In this document: positions 58,630 to 64,000 of the stretch, in pieces
How positions within the stretch are numbered: the stretch's first letter is position 1
Layout: each line of letters starts with the position of its first letter
Assembly (NCBI GenBank): GCA_017893485.1
Contig: CM030366.1
Coordinates: 202,735,173 to 202,799,172 of the forward strand
DNA from: Hemerocallis citrina
Lineage: Eukaryota; Streptophyta; Magnoliopsida; Asparagales; Asphodelaceae
Reading direction: 5' to 3'
DNA: 64,000 bases
Program-made: the position numbers and the translations under genes
The notes under the pieces: generated by a model
What the model saw: only the letters and a program-made list of their open reading frames with translations
The model's database searches: none
Told to the model about the DNA's origin: nothing

Positions 58630-59974
58630 CTACTTCAAGTCTTTCTCCACCTTCCAACGGTATTCGAATGTTGCAGTTTCGATTGGTAATTCTAGTGATG
58701 ATTTACTAGATAATGCTTTAAGAACAATGAGCTTCCATACACTTAGCCATGTTTTTCTGCTCTGACGGAGCTGGTATGGGTTGTGTTGACCCTGCTCAAT
58801 CCCCCTCTTACCCTTCATTACCTTACGACGACTATCCCAAACAGTCAAAACTCCACCTCGAGCTGTGTACTTGCAACTACGAGCATCAAGAGTCCCCAAG
58901 GATATCAGATTCTGTTGTATCGAAGGAATATGCATGACCTCTTCTAGTGTAAACCATTTACCAACTGGCGTCTCTAATTCAGTTGTTCCCTCACCCACTA
59001 CTTTACAAATCTCCCCTCTAGCCATTCTCACACTACGGCCTGTTGACAACTTGTAAGTAGAAAATATCTCCCTCTCGGAGCAAATATGAAAAGAACCTCC
59101 ATAATCAAGATACCAACTTGAATCCACATCTGAAGAACTTGAAACAAGAAGACATTGGTCGAAGTTATCGGATTCACCTGATTTACCTGAATCAGTAGCG
59201 TTGCCTATATTGGCTTGATCTCCCCCTTGTAACACTATTCTAACTCAACCATTTACGGCAATCTCTCTTATAATGCTCAACTCCGTTATAGTAATGACAA
59301 TGAATATTACCCGTGTGTGCCATATCCCTTCCAATTGAAGTATCACCATCCACCGCAAAACAATATGCAGAAATAGAGCCTTCTTTATGAGTCTCCTTCC
59401 TTAGTTCATCTTCCTTCAGACCTTTAATCACCCTGGCTACTGTAATCGTCTCCTTGGCTGATTTCCCATATAGCATGGTAGTTATCAAGTGAGCATAAGA
59501 ATTTGGTAATGAATAAATCAAGTTGGAAGCTTTATCCTCTTCGCTAAGATCATCAGCGTTAATCGCCTTCAGTTCAGATATTACCTTATTGAACTTCACA
59601 ATATGATCTTGAAGATGAGTACCTTTCTTCATTGAGAACCTAAACAGCTTCCTCTTCCAATATATCCAATCTAGCAACAATGACCCCGAGTAATCAGATT
59701 TGAGTCTCGGCCATAGACTCGCCGCACTTTTCTCCTCAAGAATATTGCACTTGACTTCGCCCGCCAATTGTAACCGGATTAAACTCAAGACCTTCGAAAA
59801 AATCCCATCCCACTTCTCCTGCTTCATGTCGGTTGGCTTCTTCTCTTCTAGGGCAAGGTGCAAGTCCTTCTGAACCAAAATATCATACATTGATGATGGT
59901 AAAAATCGCAGCAGATCAGAGCCGTACGATTCCTGCACAGATCTCAAAGCATCCAAAGAAAGATTAGCCATCAC
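58630..59974 (-). pseudogene. Tork-like copia gag and protease remnant
   Basis: The gag part (59974-59240) contains LQLAGEVKCNILEEKSAASL, DHIVKFNKVISELKAI and LIYSLPNSYAHLITTMLYGK, the UBN2-type copia gag domain of TNT1/Tork elements. A zinc knuckle remnant follows (CHYYNGVEHYKRDC; the second Cys of CCHC reads as Tyr). After a stop, 59235-58630 contains the protease: SSWYLDYGGSFHIC, CKVVGEGTTELETPVG and MHIPSIQQNLISLGTLD. The catalytic Asp-Ser/Thr-Gly reads Asp-Tyr-Gly, so the protease is probably dead. Integrase, RT and RNase H are absent: the sequence passes within about 220 bases to the 3' LTR. The gag N-terminus is also missing and the 5' LTR is gone. Confidence 0.8.
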
Positions 59975-60007
59975 AGGTCTCTTTTATAAGTCTAGCCCAC
60001 TCCAAAA

Positions 60008-60527
60008 CATGGGCTTCTCCCAAGCCCAAGTGACAGACTAGGCCCACTAGGAGAGACACCCAACCCATACAGACTAGGAGTCAAATCACTTATCCCCTAA
60101 CAAGGATATATTCTCTTGAGGGGCAGAGACATGAAAGAGATAAGGTAGTTAAATCGATCCAACAGACACAAATCAATCTCTTGAAATGTCTCTCAGGCCT
60201 ATAAATACCCCTCTCCCTCTTCAGTCAGAAGGTAATCAATAATTTGTCAATTTTTACTCTCTTACTCTCTCTCTCTCTTTGGTTCTGGCTTGAGCGTCAA
60301 AGGGTCTGTCGTCGGGGCCACTTCCAGGCATTTCAGGTTTTTCGCAAGTCCATCGGCCACATCAGCAACCATCGGATTCAAATCACGGTGGTCAATCAAC
60401 GATCCAGATTCATTCTCAGGAGTTCTAATTGTCTTTAACGGCTAGGGTCATAGGTTTGACTTTTAGTAGTTTTCTTCAATTATTAACTCACTATTTGTTA
60501 GCTCCCACACCGAAATAAGCAGCAACA
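60008..60527 (+). mobile_element. 5' LTR of a Tat-lineage gypsy element
   Basis: The 3' end is AGCAGCAACA at 60527, followed by TATTGGTGTCGTCTGTGGGA, the post-LTR sequence typical of Tat-type gypsy elements (usual TTGGCGCCGTCTGTGGG). TATA at 60200-60207 and the leader with GGCTTGAGCGTCAAAGG match the solo LTR at 18149-18764. The start is uncertain, somewhere between 59985 and 60030, because it abuts the copia remnant. Confidence 0.65.
60200..60207 (+). promoter_or_regulatory. LTR TATA box
   Basis: TATAAATA, followed by a CT-rich leader and GAGCGTC. Confidence 0.65.
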
Positions 60528-60547
60528 TATTGGTGTCGTCTGTGGGA
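60528..60547 (+). promoter_or_regulatory. Probable primer binding region of the gypsy element
   Basis: TATTGGTGTCGTCTGTGGGA directly follows the LTR. The position and sequence fit the primer site region of Tat-type elements. The tRNA species is not assigned here. Confidence 0.5.
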
Positions 60548-60574
60548 AATACTACAAAAGTCAAGTTTGTCTCC

Positions 60575-62992
60575 ATGCCACCAAGACTAAGAGGTAAAGG
60601 GGCGACCTCCATTCATCGCACTACCTCTCTTCGTCAACCAGCTCCTCCTATGGAAGATCAGATTCCTCCTCAACAATCACCCCAGCAGCCTAATCACACT
60701 TCTTCCAACGGAGAAGTACTGGGGGGCTCCCAACGTGAACAACATCTTCAGCACGACCACGTCTCAGTCCATAATGCTTCAACTGATTCAATGGCCTTGT
60801 AAGGCCCCCGGGGGTCTAGAGATCTTCGCCAGATCAACAGCGCCAGACAACAAGGAACCGATTTCCGAATCCAATTGGACGAGAGGCACGCCCGATCTGA
60901 GGCCTCCCGCTCAGGACATCAAGCAATCCAAAGAATACATTTTCTAGATAGAGATCAAGGCAATCCTCCTCTCACAGGGTGCGCCCAATAATGAGATGCC
61001 AAACTCCTGAGAATCAAAGACTTCCTATGCAGAATAGATGGCAAAATGCCCCAGTCACTAGGGCCAAATTGGATAAGTTCAAGCTCGACATCCTCCATGC
61101 TATCCAAGGGATTCAAGACCTGGGCCTGCCTCCTAACGAAGGATCCGCCGACTCAACTGGATCCCAAAGGAAGGATGACCAAGTCCTCTGCCGTATCTAA
61201 GAAGTAGAAGATCGCCTAGAACAAATGAATAATGAGAGAAACCGCTCCAGCAGGGCCTACTGCTCTAGTCAACCTCCTTTTAGAAGAGCCATCATCGTTG
61301 CAACCATCCCAAAGGGCTTCAAGGCCCTGCAATTTGATAACTACGACGGAGAATCAGACACGACAGACCACATCGAGAGCTTCAAAACACTCATGATGGT
61401 CTATAACGCCACCGATGCGCTCATGTGTCGAATATTTCCCTCAATACTGAAAGGATCAGCAAGGGGATGGTACACGTGCCTGACTCCAGAATCAATATTC
61501 TCCTTCAATCAGCTCGAGGAGCTCTTCATTGCGCACTTCGTTACTAGCCGTAAGGCTGAAAAAACAAGTGTCTCCCTATTGGAAATGAAACAAAGAGATG
61601 GAGAACCACAGAAAGAATTCATCAAATGCTTTACAATTGAAGCAAGGATAATTTCCGCCTTGAACATTTCAGTAGCGGCTGCAGCTTTTCGCTTCAACGT
61701 CACTAACAAAGACCTGAAAGCTTCCCTCGCAAAAAAGCCATCCAAAAGTTTTACGGAGCTCCTGGAAAGGAGTGAAAAGTATATTAGGGTCGAGGAAGCT
61801 CTCTATCCTCAAGAAAAGAATGATTCATCTTTCGAGAACAAACGGAAGGACACAAGCGAGGAAGAACTCAGGAAGTTTCAGAAAAACGGTGCAAGTTCAC
61901 GCCGTCCAACTCTAGCTCCACGCTTCGACAAGTTCGCTCCTCTCAATGCAAGTGTATCAGCCATCCTCATGGAGGTTGAGAAGGATGGAATAGTTGGCCC
62001 TCCCCCCACGATGTCAACGTCTAGTAGGAGAAGAGATAAAAATAAGTGGTGCGCATTTCACAGAGATCATGAACACACTACTGACAATTGTCGAGCCCTT
62101 AAAGAAGAACTGGAATCCCTGATTCGCAGGGGCTATCTCTTCAACTTTGTTCAGAAAGACAACAACGCCGAAAACCCTCCACCCCGGGGGGCTAATAAGC
62201 GTCAAGAGAGTCCATACGAACCGCAAAACTCTCAACACATGGTTGTCCTCCACTCCATTCATGGAGGAACGATGGGGGGAGATTTCAACTCCTCCTACAA
62301 AGCCTTCGTCAGGGAAGTAAACTCCATAGATAACACTCTGCCTGCCAAAAACACCGGGGTCCTGAAATCTTTCTCCAACAAGGACCTAGAAGGCATCCGA
62401 ACACTTCATTGCGACGCATTGGTCAGAAATCGTTGCATGCTGAATCATGAGGTACGCCGCATCCTAGTGGACAATGGAAGCTTAGTAAACATCCTCTTCA
62501 TGGCCACATTCGAGGCTCTCAAGCACTCTCGAGACCGACTCAAGCCAGCTGGTTACACACTCCATGGATTTATTTTGTGACCCCATTCAAGTAAAAGGAG
62601 TTTTCACACTGGATGTGACAGCAGGGAAAGCCCGCACTATTCGAATGGAAGCACTGGACTTTATGGTAGTCAATGTCAAAGTTACATACAACACTATATT
62701 TGGCCATCCCGGCCTAGCGGCATTCCATGCAGTTGCCTCCGCATTTCACATGAAGATGAAGTTTCCAACAACAGTTGGCGTGAGCCAAGATGTAGGAAGC
62801 CAACAGGCAGCACAAACATGCTACACCGCTATAATAGGGGGCTCGGTTCTCCCCCTCGATGCCATAGAGCTACCGCCAGAAAGCAGTCACGATAATTCAA
62901 AAACTGCAAACGAGCTTGAAGCCACTGCCAAAAAACTACTCTACCAAGAACTTCCAAACCTTCCACATTATCTCTCACTAGGTCCAAACTAG
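60575..62992 (+). pseudogene. Tat-lineage gypsy gag and protease
   Basis: The probable gag start is ATG at 60575 (MPPRLRGKG). The N-terminal 200 codons are disrupted by frame changes (about 60790 and 60950) and an in-frame TAA at 61198-61200. From 61225 a 451-codon frame holds the retrotransposon gag domain (LQFDNYDGESDTTDHIESFK, FPSILKGSARGWYTCL, FNQLEELFIAHF), a zinc-knuckle-like WCAFHRDHEHTTDNC (from residue 275) and the protease active site region ILVDNGSLVNILF (from residue 413). A frame change near 62565-62580 moves the rest of the protease (VKGVFTLDV, YNTIFGHPGLAAFHAVAS, MKFPTTVGV) to the next frame, ending 62992. RT, RNase H and integrase do not follow. Confidence 0.85.
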
Positions 62993-63467
62993 TTCTCATC
63001 ATGACACAGTAATAAACCTAAATCCCTCGCCCGAAACCACTCCGCTCATTCAACGGAGACAAATAGTCATGCTGAACACATTGGTGCATCAGAAAGTTTC
63101 TCTTACTCTATGAAAAACAATGGGGGCTCTCTCCAAAATAGGATAATGTAGGCAAGGTCTACCAAGTTGTTTGCCTAACTGCTCATCAACTTGAAGCTCC
63201 GATAGGCAAGGAGATATCAGCAGAACTTGGAAGGTGAAAAACCTTAAGAAGATGAACGAGGGCGTCTCAAACGTCCTCTCTTAATAGTAGTAGAAAATTT
63301 TATCAATTTGTAAGAATAGCCAGCCACTTGAGCAGCTGCTTAGTTCTATTTCCCAGCAAATTTTTTCGATTTGTAATAACGGCCAGCCATTAGAGCAGTC
63401 ACTTAGTTTTATTTTCCAATAAAATGAAGCATGAATTTTTGCTTGCAAAATTCTTGTAAAACACTAC
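62993..63467 (+). other. Non-coding region after the protease
   Basis: No polymerase motifs in any frame. It contains a diverged direct repeat of about 75 bp: AATTTGTAAGAATAGCCAGCCA near 63305 and GATTTGTAATAACGGCCAGCCA near 63369, with GAGCAG..CTTAGTT in each. Confidence 0.55.
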
Positions 63468-64000
63468 GGAGGCATACAACGAGTTGAGTGCCTAACTTGT
63501 ACACAAAAACGGCACCAAAAACTCGTTAAAAGCTTCCTACAAGACGGGTTCAGAGTCCACACCCATGGTTCGAAGTTACTCTAGCAATTTGCAATGAAAC
63601 AAGTTCAGAGTGCGATTCGCCATTCGATCTGCTCCTGCAACCTGTTAATTCATTAAAGCAAACAATGAGCTACACGCCCAAATTACACTTAAAGCTGTGC
63701 AAAATACTCGTTATAAGCTTTCCAAAACACGAGTTCAGAATCCAGATCGACGACTAGGGGGTTACTCTCGCAACATGCAATCCTGCACATTTAGAGCACA
63801 ACTCACCGATCGATTTATTCCTGAAACTAGTTAAAGTTCTTTGGAGACTTATACAACGAGTTGAGTGCCAAACTTAAACACATAAACGACACAAAACACT
63901 CGTTACAAGTCTTTCCGTAAGACGGATTCGGAGTCCATACCCATTGCTTGAAGAGACTCTAACAATTTGCAATAAAGCAAGTTCACAGTGCACTTCACCA
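63468..64000 (+). repeat. Tandem repeats of about 189 bp inside the gypsy element
   Basis: Three units start near 63468, 63659 and 63846 and share ACAACGAGTTGAGTG (or AATGAGCTACACG), then AAA-CTCGTTA-AAG, GTTCAGAGTCCA and GCAATTTGCAAT-AA-CAAG. The third runs off the window. Tandem repeats before the 3' LTR are known in Tat-type elements. Confidence 0.7.

Noticed and set aside
63468..64000. Repeat array considered as CRISPR
   Set aside because: Units of about 189 bp with diverged sequence and no short-repeat/unique-spacer pattern; a plant retrotransposon tandem array.

Overview
The window is plant nuclear DNA, most likely from a eudicot. The evidence is the set of plant-type transposons present (Ty1/copia and Ty3/gypsy LTR elements, an L1-type LINE, Mutator with a FAR1-type transposase, Helitrons, Tourist-like MITEs, an Ac-like hAT) and one exon pair of a plant nodulin-like/NFD4-type membrane protein. 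There is no bacterial-style gene organisation. It is a transposon-dense intergenic region, AT-rich and deeply nested, with one recognisable host gene start and one captured host gene fragment.

Layout. 1-941: Tork-like copia LTR. 1249-1964: Tourist-like MITE. 2670-3100 (minus): first two exons of an NFD4-like MFS protein. 3611-4080: stacked short Helitron ends. 4214-about 4690 (minus): Tat-type gypsy LTR. 5131-12345: MITE cluster, in which a GGATCC-rich Mutator-type MITE (5943-12284) is split by a short-LTR copia element (copia-1, 6192-12012). 12853-17306: small Helitrons and foldback elements. 18149-18764: Tat-type solo LTR with target duplication ATCAT. 19803-20931: a foldback MITE and a second, intact GGATCC element.

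21463-47774 is one old copia element (copia-2, target duplication GAAAA, same family as copia-1) inflated to 26 kb by later insertions: a solo long LTR (25177-30549, TAATG) that itself carries a head-to-tail pair of 583-bp Helitrons; a truncated minus-strand LTR element (30573-33938: gag start, tRNA-Met primer site, LTR); another solo LTR (34858-38029, GTCAT); and, in its 3' LTR, an 8.2-kb Helitron (39297-47530) that contains a 7.7-kb Mutator-like element with about 0.65-kb inverted repeats and a decayed FAR1-type transposase.

48508-51921: 5'-truncated L1-type LINE with 14-bp target duplications and one in-frame amber codon. 53066-57007: third solo LTR of the long-LTR family (CCACC), carrying a small Helitron and a beta-1,3-glucanase (GH17) gene fragment. 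It sits beside an Ac-like hAT transposase relic (57008-57715), which is interrupted by a deleted Tork-like copia on the minus strand (57716-59974). From about 60000 to the right edge lies a Tat-lineage gypsy element with LTR, gag and protease, but with tandem repeats where reverse transcriptase and integrase would be expected.

The genes do not form a pathway. The coding content is almost entirely transposon proteins in various stages of decay, and the order of insertion can be read from target duplications and interrupted repeats. Boundaries marked 'about' were judged by eye.
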